From assembly GCF_001625015.1 (NCBI RefSeq), contig NZ_LVWJ02000014.1, forward strand, positions 372,001 through 436,000: a stretch of 64,000 bases of DNA. The letters are read 5' to 3'. Position 1 is the stretch's first letter. Every line of letters begins with the position of its first letter. Below are positions 37,451-47,000 of this stretch, in pieces. The notes below the pieces were generated by a model. It was not told the origin of the DNA, searched no databases, and saw only the letters and a program-made list of their open reading frames with translations. The DNA comes from Lewinella sp. 4G2 (GTDB taxonomy: Bacteria > Bacteroidota > Bacteroidia > Chitinophagales > Saprospiraceae). A program made the translations under genes and the position numbers.

Positions 37451-37921
37451 CTAACCCGCAACAATTTCGCCAGCGTACTCCACGTCCACCTTGATGGAAT
37501 TGGCGATGAAGCACTTCCTGCCCGCCTCGGCGTGTAACTCCCGCGCCCGCTCGGCTTTATCCGCCTGGGCGATGGTGATCCTGGGATTGAGGACGATGCG
37601 CGTAAACTGCCCACTACCGTCCGCGCCCTCTTCCATCGTGCCCGTAGCGCTGTCTACGTATTCGAGCACGGTGATTTTGTTGACGCTGGCCAAATGCAGG
37701 TACCAGAGCATATGGCAGGAACTTACCGAAGCGAGGAACATCTCTTCCGGGTTGATGCGGGAGTCGTCGCCCCGAAAATTGGGATCGGAACTCGCATCGA
37801 TCTCCTCCTTACCCTCAACGCTGACGACGTGGTCGCGCGAATAAGCCCGGTAATCCAGCGTGCCGGAGCCGAGGTTGCCGGTCCAGATGATGTCCACCGC
37901 ATAATTGTGTTGGCGCGCCAT
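37451..37921 (-). CDS. OsmC-family peroxiredoxin-like protein
   Basis: The product has 156 residues with the OsmC/Ohr fold pattern: the first redox Cys in SVSSCHMLWYLHLA (about residue 70), the second in AGRKCFIANS (about 136), and the conserved Arg-Glu region (DSRINPEEMFLAS). Family members reduce organic hydroperoxides with two cysteines in the cytoplasm. The sequence is closer to the general OsmC group than to Ohr, so the electron donor and substrate are open. The ATG at 37921 gives the common start. It diverges from rsgA, with 99 bp between the starts. Confidence 0.88.
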   Translation of the reverse strand: MARQHNYAVDIIWTGNLGSGTLDYRAYSRDHVVSVEGKEEIDASSDPNFRGDDSRINPEEMFLASVSSCHMLWYLHLASVNKITVLEYVDSATGTMEEGADGSGQFTRIVLNPRITIAQADKAERARELHAEAGRKCFIANSIKVDVEYAGEIVAG

Positions 37922-38020
37922 TGCTTCAGATTTTACCTTATTTGACTATTGTTGGGCCCATCTCCGCAACTTTAGTGAGCCACCGCGTTATTGGAGAGAG
38001 CGCAAAACGCACCTGAATAT

Positions 38021-38995
38021 ATGCAAAAAGGCACCGTAACTAAATCCACCGGAAGTTGGTACAAGGTCAAGCTGGACGAGCCCACGCCCGATGGCCACTA
38101 CGAGCTACGTTGCCGCGTCGCGGGCCGGTTCCGGCTCCAGGACAAACAACTCACCAACCCCATCGCCGTCGGTGACCGCGTTTCGGTGGAAGTCGAAACC
38201 AACAACGACGAAGAAACCGGGGCTATTCGCAAGATTGAGGACCGGTCTAACTACGTCGTCCGCCAAAGCCCCCGCAAGAAACACGAGCTGCACTTGCTGG
38301 CCTCCAACATTGACCAGGCCGTGCTCATCGTAACCGTCATTTGGCCGGACGTGAAGCTGGGATTCATCGACCGCTTTTTGCTGATGACGGAACCCTTCGG
38401 CATCCCCACCACGATCGTCTTTAATAAGGCGGACCTCTACGACGAGGACACGATGGAAACCTACGAGGTGATCAAGCAGATCTACGAAGACATTGGCTAC
38501 CAAGTCATGCTCGTTTCCGCCCAGGAAGGGATCGGCATCGAAGCTTTTCAGGAGCTACTGAAGGACAAACGCAGCCTACTCAGTGGCCAGAGCGGCGTAG
38601 GGAAATCCACCCTCGTCAACGCCGTCGCGCCGGATCTCGACCTCACCACCGGCGAGCTCTCCGAGTACACGGGGAAGGGGCAACACACCACCACCTTTGC
38701 GGAACTCTACGAACTGCCCTTTGGCGGAGAGTTGATCGACCCGCCGGGCATCAAGAACCTATCCTTTAACTACCTCGAACCCATCGAGGTAGCCTATTAC
38801 TATCGCGAAATCTTTGCCCTCAGCCCGGAGTGTAAATTTGGCGGCACGTGTCTGCACCGCAGCGAGCCGGGTTGCGCCGTGATCGCTTCCGTCGAGGCGG
38901 GCGACGACCGGGTCACCGACCTACGGTACAACTCTTACCTCACCCTCCTGGAAGAAACGGAGGCCCAGAATTACTGGGAACGGAAGAAGGTATAA
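38021..38995 (+). CDS. rsgA: Ribosome small-subunit-dependent GTPase RsgA (YjeQ)
   Basis: The product has 324 residues from the ATG at 38021 (MQKGTVTKSTGSWYKV, the usual OB-fold start; an upstream TTG would add ten residues). RsgA is a late 30S assembly checkpoint GTPase. The OB domain is at 1-75, then the circularly permuted GTPase with motifs in the order NKAD (FNKADLYD), SAQ (VSAQEG), Walker A (SGQSGVGKSTLVN) and DPPGI. The C-terminal zinc site has CKFGGTCLHRSEPGC (Cys, Cys, His, Cys). Spacing and length are normal. Confidence 0.96.
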   Translation: MQKGTVTKSTGSWYKVKLDEPTPDGHYELRCRVAGRFRLQDKQLTNPIAVGDRVSVEVETNNDEETGAIRKIEDRSNYVVRQSPRKKHELHLLASNIDQAVLIVTVIWPDVKLGFIDRFLLMTEPFGIPTTIVFNKADLYDEDTMETYEVIKQIYEDIGYQVMLVSAQEGIGIEAFQELLKDKRSLLSGQSGVGKSTLVNAVAPDLDLTTGELSEYTGKGQHTTTFAELYELPFGGELIDPPGIKNLSFNYLEPIEVAYYYREIFALSPECKFGGTCLHRSEPGCAVIASVEAGDDRVTDLRYNSYLTLLEETEAQNYWERKKV

Positions 38996-39021
38996 ACGGT
39001 AAAACCCGCGGTTAATTCCTG

Positions 39022-39897
39022 TCAGTAAGGTGCACCTAAAGTCCGATCCGAAGCTGGCTTGTGTCCCCGCTCAAACGCGCCTTCCGAGAAGGGGTCTGGC
39101 ACCACCGGGGCAACGTTTTCCTCGTAAAACAGTAGGGACAACACGGCGACCAGGCCCACCAGTAACAGGATATTGACCAATTGCCGCCGCCGTTTTTTCC
39201 GTTCGGCGCGGGTAGCTCCGTACTCCGGTCGCTCTTCGATGACCTTCAGGATTTCCTTTTTCTTTCCGTAGGGATCGAGGTAATTATTGAAGGTGTGGCG
39301 CGGGGCCGGCTCCGTTTTGATTTTCAGTTTCCCCCGCTTATTCACTACGATCAGGCCGATCCGGTTTTTGCGGCACTGTCGGTGCAGGGCGGCGTAATCT
39401 TCTTCCTTCGTAATGGTGTCTTCACCAATCGCGATCCACTGTTCGTTGGCCGGGTATCGGCTCAATTGCTCGATCGCGCCGACGGATTGCAGCCGCGTCA
39501 GTACCAACCACCGCATTACGGAAGTGATGATCACCGATCCCAATAGAAAAAGGGACAGTAGAAGAACGGTATTCACCGCATTGAAATACCACTGGTAGCC
39601 GAGCGTTCCGGAGAGCAGGGCGAGGAGAATGAGCGTCACTCCCCTACCCGTCCACCGTAGTCTCTTATGATTATCCTTCAGCTTGAGTTGGTGGATCGTG
39701 GTCCGGCTTTTCGCTTCCACCACCACTACGTAGGGACTGTTACGCGCGCGCATGAAGGCGAGCAAAACGTCCGCCCGTTTCAGCTTCGTGTACGCCTCCG
39801 TTGCCACGTAAGCGGAGCGGCGGCGGTAGTACTTCTTATTCAATCTTTCGGCGACGGCGTTCTGCACAAACCGCTCCGTCATGGGTTTTGCGGGCAT
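39022..39897 (-). CDS. Membrane protein with a PD-(D/E)XK-nuclease-like N-terminus, unknown
   Basis: I do not recognise the family. In 291 residues the N-terminal 70 contain RADVLLAFMRA followed by VVVVEAKSRTT. The spacing of Asp and Glu-x-Lys on a hydrophobic strand resembles the PD-(D/E)XK nuclease core. Two adjacent membrane helices follow (GVTLILLALLSGTLGYQW and TVLLLSLFLLGSVIITSV, about 85-130), then a soluble domain of about 100 residues (EQWIAIGEDTITKEEDYAAL, IGLIVVNKRGKL) and a third helix (VNILLLVGLVAVLSLLF). It could be a membrane-tethered restriction-like enzyme or a protein with a degenerate fold. It converges with rsgA (26-bp gap). Confidence 0.6.
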   Translation of the reverse strand: MPAKPMTERFVQNAVAERLNKKYYRRRSAYVATEAYTKLKRADVLLAFMRARNSPYVVVVEAKSRTTIHQLKLKDNHKRLRWTGRGVTLILLALLSGTLGYQWYFNAVNTVLLLSLFLLGSVIITSVMRWLVLTRLQSVGAIEQLSRYPANEQWIAIGEDTITKEEDYAALHRQCRKNRIGLIVVNKRGKLKIKTEPAPRHTFNNYLDPYGKKKEILKVIEERPEYGATRAERKKRRRQLVNILLLVGLVAVLSLLFYEENVAPVVPDPFSEGAFERGHKPASDRTLGAPY

Positions 39898-40004
39898 CGG
39901 CGCAAAACTAACAAATAGTTTTTAACACTGTGGCCCCGTACTCAATAGCGGGATCCTGGACGCCATTTTAACGCACCTAAAAACGACCGCTATCACAACG
40001 ATTA

Positions 40005-40021
40005 TGCGCTGCCGCAGGTAC
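40005..40021. repeat. 17-bp dispersed element, diverged copy
   Basis: TGCGCTGCCGCAGGTAC, two changes from the consensus, upstream of the yifB promoter. Confidence 0.6.
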
Positions 40022-40061
40022 CAGGGAATGACCGAGCAAGATGGATAAATTAAAATACATT

Positions 40062-40092
40062 TTGTTTTCTATTGGCTGGCGACCTACATTTA
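40062..40092 (+). promoter_or_regulatory. Probable yifB promoter
   Basis: TTG (40062-40064, within TTTTG), 20 nt, TACATTTA (40085-40092; one change from TAnnTTTG). The predicted start is about 30 nt before the ATG at 40128, which supports that start over the longer frame beginning at 40041. Confidence 0.5.
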
Positions 40093-40127
40093 CCGCTGAA
40101 AGAGTGTGCTACAAACTAATTGTAGCC

Positions 40128-41690
40128 ATGTTATGTACCACATTTGCCAGCGCCGTTGAAGGCGTTGATGCCCGTATGATCACCGTCGAAGTGAACGCGG
40201 GGGGCGTCGTCCAGGAGAATTCCCCCTGGTACCACGTCGTTGGCCTGCCGGATTCCGCCATCCGGGAAGGATCCTTCCGTATTGACGCCGCCGTCAAGAA
40301 CTCCGGTTTGGAGCTCAGACGGATGAAGACCGTCATCAACCTGGCACCCGCCGATATCCGCAAGGAAGGCGCCGCCTACGATCTCCCGATTGCCGTCGCC
40401 TTGCTGACGGCCACGAAAGAGATCGTCGTCCCCGACATGAACGAATACATGATCATGGGCGAGCTTTCCCTCAGTGGGGAGTTGCGACCAATCAAGGGTG
40501 CCCTCCCGATTGCCATTGAGGCCCGCGCCCGTGGGTACAAGGGATTCATCCTGCCCGAAAAGAACGCCCGGGAAGCCGCCATCGTCAGTGACCTCCCTGT
40601 ATACGGCGCTAAAACCCTCCGCGAAGCCGTGGATTTTCTGACGGGGACGGCCACCATCAAACCCACCGAAGTCAATACCCGGGAAGAGTTTTACCGCGAC
40701 CGGACCACCCACGACGTGGACTTCAGCGACGTGAAGGGGCAGGAGAACATCAAACGCGCCATGACCATCGCCGCGGCTGGTGGCCACAACGTGATCCTGA
40801 TTGGCCCTCCGGGAGCGGGGAAGACGATGTTAGCCCGTCGCTTACCGACCATTCTACCACCGTTAGATTTACGGGAGGCTTTGGAAACGACGAAGATCCA
40901 TTCCGTAGCGGGTATCCTGCCTTCCGGGAAAGCCCTCATCACGCAACGGCCATTCCGGGCTCCGCACCATACCATCAGCGACGTAGCCTTGGTAGGCGGT
41001 GGGAGTTACCCTTCACCGGGGGAGATTTCCTTAAGCCACAACGGCGTCCTTTTCCTGGACGAACTACCGGAGTTCAAGCGCAGCGCCCTCGAAGTGATGC
41101 GCCAGCCAATGGAGGAGCGCCGCATCATCATCTCCCGGGCCAAAGTCACCGTAGATTTCCCCGCCGGCTTCATGTTGATCGCCAGCATGAACCCCTGCCC
41201 CTGCGGCTACTTCAACCATCCCCAGAAAGAATGCACCTGCCCACCCGGAACGGTGAAACGTTACCTCAGCAAAATTAGTGGCCCTTTACTGGATCGGATC
41301 GATTTACAGGTAGAAGTAACCCCCGTCCCCCTCGAGAAATTAGCCAGCCGTAAAACGGAGACCGAAGACAGCGCCACCATTGCCGCCCGCGTCCTGGCCG
41401 CCCGCAAAATTCAGGCCGAGCGGTACGCCGGAGAAAAAGGCATCTATTGCAACGCCCAGATGCCCAGCCGCATGGTCCGCAATCGCTGCGAGATCAACCA
41501 GGCGGGCCAAACCCTCCTCACCAACGCCATGGACCGCCTCCAACTCAGCGCCCGGGCTTACGACCGCATCTTGAAAGTCTCCCGTACCATCGCCGATCTG
41601 GAAGGTGAGGACAAAATCCTCCCTCACCACCTGGCCGAAGCCATCAACTTCCGCGGCCTCGACCGGGAAAGCTGGGGTGAAATGCGCTAA
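40128..41690 (+). CDS. YifB/ComM-family Mg-chelatase-like AAA+ ATPase
   Basis: The product has 520 residues from the ATG at 40128 (MLCTTFASAVEGVDARMITV, the normal family start). An N-terminal Lon-like S5 fold (about 1-170, EVNAGGVVQENSPWYHVVGL, GELSLSGELRPIKGALP) precedes the AAA+ core with Walker A IGPPGAGKTMLARRLP, the RPFRAPHHTIS motif, Walker B GVLFLDELPEF and a Cys-rich insert CPCGYFNHPQKECTC. Its relative ComM is a helicase that promotes branch migration during natural transformation. Whether this one does so is inference. No partner gene is adjacent. Confidence 0.92.
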   Translation: MLCTTFASAVEGVDARMITVEVNAGGVVQENSPWYHVVGLPDSAIREGSFRIDAAVKNSGLELRRMKTVINLAPADIRKEGAAYDLPIAVALLTATKEIVVPDMNEYMIMGELSLSGELRPIKGALPIAIEARARGYKGFILPEKNAREAAIVSDLPVYGAKTLREAVDFLTGTATIKPTEVNTREEFYRDRTTHDVDFSDVKGQENIKRAMTIAAAGGHNVILIGPPGAGKTMLARRLPTILPPLDLREALETTKIHSVAGILPSGKALITQRPFRAPHHTISDVALVGGGSYPSPGEISLSHNGVLFLDELPEFKRSALEVMRQPMEERRIIISRAKVTVDFPAGFMLIASMNPCPCGYFNHPQKECTCPPGTVKRYLSKISGPLLDRIDLQVEVTPVPLEKLASRKTETEDSATIAARVLAARKIQAERYAGEKGIYCNAQMPSRMVRNRCEINQAGQTLLTNAMDRLQLSARAYDRILKVSRTIADLEGEDKILPHHLAEAINFRGLDRESWGEMR

Positions 41691-41830
41691 ACTAAAGCGT
41701 AGCGAACGGCGAAGCCGTGCGTAGCGCCCCGTAGCGTACGGCTTTAGCCGTACACCGCGCACCGGCACGTAAAGTGCGACTTTAGTCGCACAAAGCGCGA
41801 AGCGCAAAGAGTGCGGGTGCAGCTGTGCCC
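41691..41830. repeat. REP-like array of palindromes after yifB
   Basis: Directly after the yifB stop codon come units that begin GTAGCG: GTAGCGAACGGCGAAGCCG, GTAGCGCCCC, and GTAGC before GTACGGCTTTAGCCGTAC (41736-41753, perfect dyad). GTGCGACTTTAGTCGCAC (41774-41791, perfect dyad) follows. The two hairpins share the TTTAG centre but have different arms. A short GTAG-type sequence before a hairpin is typical of bacterial REP elements. One or both hairpins may also terminate yifB transcription. Confidence 0.7.
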
Positions 41831-41897
41831 ACCATAGAAAGCCATCTCCACCCAAAAAATCCCGGCCCATGAAGGAACCTTAGCGAACTCCATTCCC

Positions 41898-42623
41898 CTA
41901 CAACTTAAACTCATCAATCCGCGCCGCCAGCACCTCCCGGTAGCTCTTACCCACCGGCAACGAAGTCGTCTTCCCCTTCTCTTTCACCTCAACCATGTTA
42001 CCCTGCACCGCCTCAATGCGCTTCAGGTTAACGATGTAGCTACGGTGGATCCGCTGAAAGGTATTGTCCGGCAACCGGGCGTCGAGGGATTTCATCGTTT
42101 GCAGGGTGATCACCCGGTCGTTAGGCATCCGAATGATGACGTAGTCCTTCAGCCCTTCGATGTAGACGATCTCGTCCATGTTGACGCGGACGAGTTTCTT
42201 ATCGGCCTTGACGAAGAAGAAACCGGGGCCACCGTCTTCCACTTCGCCGGCGTTGGCTTTCTGGCGGAGTTCGACCTGCTCAACGGCCCGGTTGCAAGCT
42301 TGAAGGAAGCGGTCCGTACTGATCGGCTTGACGAGGTAATCCAGCGCATTCAGCTCGAAACCATCCAACGCGTAGTTGGGATACGCCGTAGTGAAGATCG
42401 TGACCGGCGGGTTTTTGAGTCCCCGCAAGAACTCCGTTCCCGTCAGCTGCGGCATGTTGATGTCGAGGAACATCAGGTCCACATCGTGTGCCTTCAGTAC
42501 GTCGTTGGCCTCAAAGGCGTTATCGCATTTGGCGACGAGTTCAATCTGGGGGATCTTCTGTAGGTAAGTTTCCAGGATATCCTGAGCCAGGGGCTCGTCG
42601 TCGACAATAATGGCATTGATCAT
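41898..42623 (-). CDS. LytTR-family response regulator
   Basis: The product has 241 residues. The receiver domain (1-120) has acidic residues VDDEPLAQD, phosphoacceptor Asp in LMFLDINMPQLTG (about residue 54) and the Lys in LVKPISTDRF. The LytTR DNA-binding domain (about 140-241) has FFVKADKKLVRVNMDEIVYI and FQRIHRSYIVNLKRI. It overlaps the upstream kinase gene by ATGA, so the two are co-translated partners. The target genes are unknown. Confidence 0.93.
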   Translation of the reverse strand: MINAIIVDDEPLAQDILETYLQKIPQIELVAKCDNAFEANDVLKAHDVDLMFLDINMPQLTGTEFLRGLKNPPVTIFTTAYPNYALDGFELNALDYLVKPISTDRFLQACNRAVEQVELRQKANAGEVEDGGPGFFFVKADKKLVRVNMDEIVYIEGLKDYVIIRMPNDRVITLQTMKSLDARLPDNTFQRIHRSYIVNLKRIEAVQGNMVEVKEKGKTTSLPVGKSYREVLAARIDEFKL

Positions 42624-43786
42624 GGGTGGAATGCTTTTGTACCAGCGTTGGGCTGGAAGTTAATCGGGTGCTTTTGTGGGAGCTTCACCAAGGGCGAAGG
42701 CTGTAGTTCTAGCTGGAGGGTAACTGTATAAGTGGCGGGCGTTTCGGTAACGGACAGATCGTACGCATCCGGATAGAGCAATTGCAACCGGCGGCGCACG
42801 TTGACCAGCCCGATCCCCCCACTCGGGCGGTTGCCGTGCAATTGGGTCGGCATCACGCTGCCCTTACTGTTTACCAGCGTAAAGGTGACGTCCTGATCCT
42901 GGACATCAAGGGTTGCGTGAACGAACCCGTCCTTGATGTTGGCATTCACCCCGTGCTTAAAGCTGTTCTCCAAAAAGGGAATGAACATCAAAGGGGCTAC
43001 CATCTGGTCGGCGACGTTGCCCTCTACGTGGAGTTGGATATCGATTCCCTTACGCTGGCGGAGGCGTTCGAGGTCCAGGTAGTTCTGGAGGTAATTGACT
43101 TCCTTGCGCAGCGGCACTTTCGGCTCGTTGCACTCATACAGCATGTACCGCATCATCTCCGAGAGTTTGATGACAATATCCGGAGCCTTATCGTCCTTCT
43201 TCAACGTCAGTGCGTACAGACTATTTAGGGTATTGAACAAGAAGTGAGGATTGATCTGGCTCTTCAGGAAGCGGAGTTCAGACTGCATCGTTTCGTTCTG
43301 CGCCTTCTCCTTTTTACGGTTCTGGACGATCCAGTCCACCATTATCTTCCCTACGGTCGTCAGGGCCGCCACCAGGAACATACTGACGAAGTAGCTATTC
43401 AGATTATCAAGGATGTCCTGCCGCATCCCCCCTTCCTTCGTGAAGAGGATGTACTTGATGATGAGCTTCAGTGGCGTTAGGACCACGGCTGCAGCCAGCA
43501 CCAACAGGAGGTACTGCCAGATCTTGCCCCGTTTCAGGTAGTTAGGGAATAGGAACAACAGGTTGATGTAGACGATCAGCGCGTAAAAGACCAAATTGAT
43601 CACCTGGCTACTCACGGAGACCCAAAAACTGTAGTTACCCGTCCGCATCTCCGTGGCGACGAGCATCATCAGGAAGGCCAGCCAACCACCCGCATGGTAG
43701 TAAGGCCGTTGAGTTAGCGTCTTTCCCAGGCTATCCAGGAAAGTCCCCGCCTGATCGGGCAACTTGTCGGTCGTGAAGGATGACAT
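42620..43786 (-). CDS. LytS/YpdA-type sensor histidine kinase
   Basis: The product has 388 residues. Four membrane helices occupy about residues 30-155 (WLAFLMMLVATEM, VINLVFYALIVYINLLFLFP, YLLLVLAAAVVLTPLKLI, FVSMFLVAALTTVGKIMV). The His_kinase (PF06580) domain follows with the phosphoacceptor His in FLKSQINPHFLFNTLNSLY, then an ATP-binding region with the N box PFLENSFKHGV and G box SGGIGLVNVRRRL. It has no periplasmic sensor domain, so it probably senses a membrane signal. It is cotranscribed with the LytTR regulator through a 4-bp ATGA overlap. Confidence 0.92.
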   Translation of the reverse strand: MSSFTTDKLPDQAGTFLDSLGKTLTQRPYYHAGGWLAFLMMLVATEMRTGNYSFWVSVSSQVINLVFYALIVYINLLFLFPNYLKRGKIWQYLLLVLAAAVVLTPLKLIIKYILFTKEGGMRQDILDNLNSYFVSMFLVAALTTVGKIMVDWIVQNRKKEKAQNETMQSELRFLKSQINPHFLFNTLNSLYALTLKKDDKAPDIVIKLSEMMRYMLYECNEPKVPLRKEVNYLQNYLDLERLRQRKGIDIQLHVEGNVADQMVAPLMFIPFLENSFKHGVNANIKDGFVHATLDVQDQDVTFTLVNSKGSVMPTQLHGNRPSGGIGLVNVRRRLQLLYPDAYDLSVTETPATYTVTLQLELQPSPLVKLPQKHPINFQPNAGTKAFHP

Positions 43787-44075
43787 TAGGGCAAATTACG
43801 GCAAGCCGATCACATTGCCGGGTAGGCTTTCGACGGACGAGCCAATTTCGAGGATGGACAACGCTAACACGTCCCACTTACTACATAAGCCGCTACCCTA
43901 TATTATTTCACCTGACTGGCTCAGGAAACAGTTTCCTTGGTAGTCGCAATCAAAACAATTCTCAAATCACATCAGCTATACCCATTGCTGTTGGTAAGGA
44001 CCTGCCGTCCCTCCAGAAGTATTTCCAACCTCCGGAGGAACGACTGTACTCAGTTTCGTACAACCTACCCAACCA

Positions 44076-47000
44076 CTACTCCTCTACCGATGCGACGGAG
44101 ATCATCGCTCCACTAGTATTCGCCCCAAACTCCGGTGCGTACATACACTGGATGCGGCCTAATCCATTACTGAACGATCCGGAGAAGGTGGCAAACAGAT
44201 CGTACTCAATCGTATGGGTGCCCTTCGGTAGATTGTCGAGGAAGAAGTTGGTGGCCAAATCACCCGGCGCGGCGTAGTAACCCAGCCCGTTTTGGTATTC
44301 GTAGCGGGAGAGTTGTTGCACCGGCTCAAAGGTGGCAGCGCGGCGATCCTTCAGGTGCACGTAATCCATATCGCGGTCCGACCGGACGATTAACCGCACC
44401 GTCACCCGGTCGCCGGGCTGCAGGGGGTGGTCCGCCGTAATGGGGTCAAGGCGGATACCATCTTCGGTAGCGATTCGGTGGAATAACTGTCGCTCCAGGG
44501 TTAGTGGCCCGTCATTGCTGGCTTCTACCTTCGTAGCGAGTTCCGTATACTGCCAGTAGACGCCGCCCCAGACTAGATCATTGGAGCTATTCTTTACGGA
44601 AACGGAGGCCAAGTCACGAGTCACCTCATCACCGGAGAGGCTGACTTTGAAGCTGCCCGTGGCTGCTTCGGCGGAAGCCTGGGTTTCCCTCACCCGTTGC
44701 TTCATGCGGAGGCGCCGGTTCGCCTGGGGCCAGCTCACCTGGATAGGTTGGCCATCCTTGGCCGTCCAGTCGGAACCGGAATTAAGCAGGGCGTAAACGG
44801 CCGCAGCGGTGCTCTTGGTGGTCGGCCACCGGTTGGTCCGTTTGTTGGTCAGCAGCCACAAGCGCATTTCGTCGGTCTCCTCGGTAGTGCCACCAGCTAA
44901 CTGGAAAGCCTCCAGGATTCGGCAGTGGGTTTCCAGGGGGAGTTGGCTCCAACGGTAGCCCCGGCCATACTTCCAGTACATCCCGAACTCATCCTTGCGG
45001 ATGGCCCGTTCGCGTAAGGATTCAACAATGGTCTGGGCGACGGCTTTGCCCGGCGCGTCACCTCCCGGAGCGGCTCCCATCGAAGCAACTAAGGCTTGCT
45101 CGTACAACCCGTAGTCCGTCCACATTTTGAGGACCTGCTTGCGGTAGAAGTCGTAAGCCTGCCGCTGGTTCTTTCCCTCTACGGGATCGGTACCGGCAAG
45201 GGCGCGGGCGTACAGGTAATGAACGGTCAGGCTTCCTGGGCGGTAGGCCTCAGGGTCAAACTCATCGTTACCCGCTTCCCGCTCCATCAGCTTACGGTAA
45301 TCCTTGGCTAATTCTTGGTCCAGGAAGCGGACGGCTTGGTTAAGGATACGGTCCACCTTATCCGTCTGGTCCGGGGTAATGACGCCGAGTTGGCGCATCC
45401 GGGCGAGGGTTTCCACGACGTACTGAGTGATGTACCGGTTCTCGGGGCCACCGGGGAACCAACTATAGTAGCCACCATTATCCTGCCGCTTGGCCAGCTT
45501 ATCCAACGCCTGCGTCTGGCTGGCGGCCAGCGTTTTCAGGTCGAACAGATTAGCAATTCGGGCCCGTTGTTCGGCTTCGGACTGGGCGGCGCGCACCCAG
45601 GGCGTTTCCGTGAGCAGGGCATTCTTCAGGGTTGGATTGCGCTCCAGTTCGCTCTTCAACGCGTCCGGATCGGCCTGCCACTTACGGAAGACCTCTTCAA
45701 GGACGGGTTTGTCACTCACCGTCACGAAAGCCAATTGGTTAGCGAAGTAGCGGTTGGCCACCTGCTCGGTACAATCGTAAGGGTACTCCATCAGGTAGGG
45801 CAACGCCTTGAGCGCCATCCAGGCAGGGTTGGTCGTTGCTTCGAACGTGTACCCAACGTGTTGGAGGGTGTTGCTATCGTAGCCATCCAGGAGCGGCAGG
45901 GTAACCTCTTTGTCGGTATTCTTCTTCAGGTAAAAGGCTTGGCTCACGGTAATGAGCGTCCGGTCGGTCAGGACGGGGAATACGTTTTCTTCGCCGTCGG
46001 AAAAACTGCCGGCCCGGGCGATCACCCGGTAGCCGAGTGGCCCCCGGCTAGCGAAACCGTCGGGAATGTTCAGCGGGAAACAGAAGGTCTTTCCACTATT
46101 GGCCCCTACTATTTGCTCCTCAATACATTCCCCGGCACCTGCGGCAGCGCCCACGTTGATGACTTCGTTCGTTTCGGGGTTGAAGAACTCGATGGTGGCG
46201 CGCACCCGCATATCCTGTTCAGTCAGATTGTTGACCCGCGCGGTCAGTTCCAGCGCATCGCCTTCCCGGAGGAAGCGGGGCACGTTGGGCAGGATCATCA
46301 GTTCCTTTTGGGTGACAATCTCCCGCTCGGAGTACCCGTAGTTCAACTCCTGGTCGTGGGTAAGCACGCGGAAGCGCCACCGCGTCAGGGCCTCCGGGCT
46401 CGTGAACGATACGACGAGATCGCCGCCATCATTCGTCGTGAGCTCTGGAAGCCAGAAGGCGGTTTCCTGAAGGTTTTTGCGGAGGGATACTTCACCCTCA
46501 GGCGCCGTTTGGTCCGCTTTGTCGTTAGGAGTGGCGGGGGCGGGCGCCGCAGCCGTTTTCACCAGGGCCGTTTCTTCGACCACGTCTGCAGACATCATGG
46601 ATTCCGCCTCCATGGCGGGTGCGCCCGCCTCATTCCGAAACTCCCGCACCATCGCCCGGCTCCCCCTCAATCTTACGAGGCCTCCGTAAAAATTCCAACT
46701 GAAGGGCGAGAGATCAAGCTCTGGTTGCTCGGCATCTTTGCTCACCGTGGTCTTTACGGAAGGAATATCCACGTAGCTACTTCGGCTCCCCCGCAGGACC
46801 ATACTGGCAAAATTGCGGTAACGATCAATCCCGGGATACGGGCTGAGTGACCAGCGATTAGCCGGCGTGATCTGGTCCAAGCTCATGTCGTACATCGAGG
46901 CGAGGGCCGCCGCGTTTACGGGAGACCCATCGGCGTTACGGATCGTCAGCGTCCAGGTTTCCGGCGTGCCGGGGCGGAGCTTGTCGCGGAAGGTGGCGTA

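Noticed and set aside
45315..46850. 511-codon plus-strand frame
   Set aside because: Antisense shadow of the macroglobulin gene.
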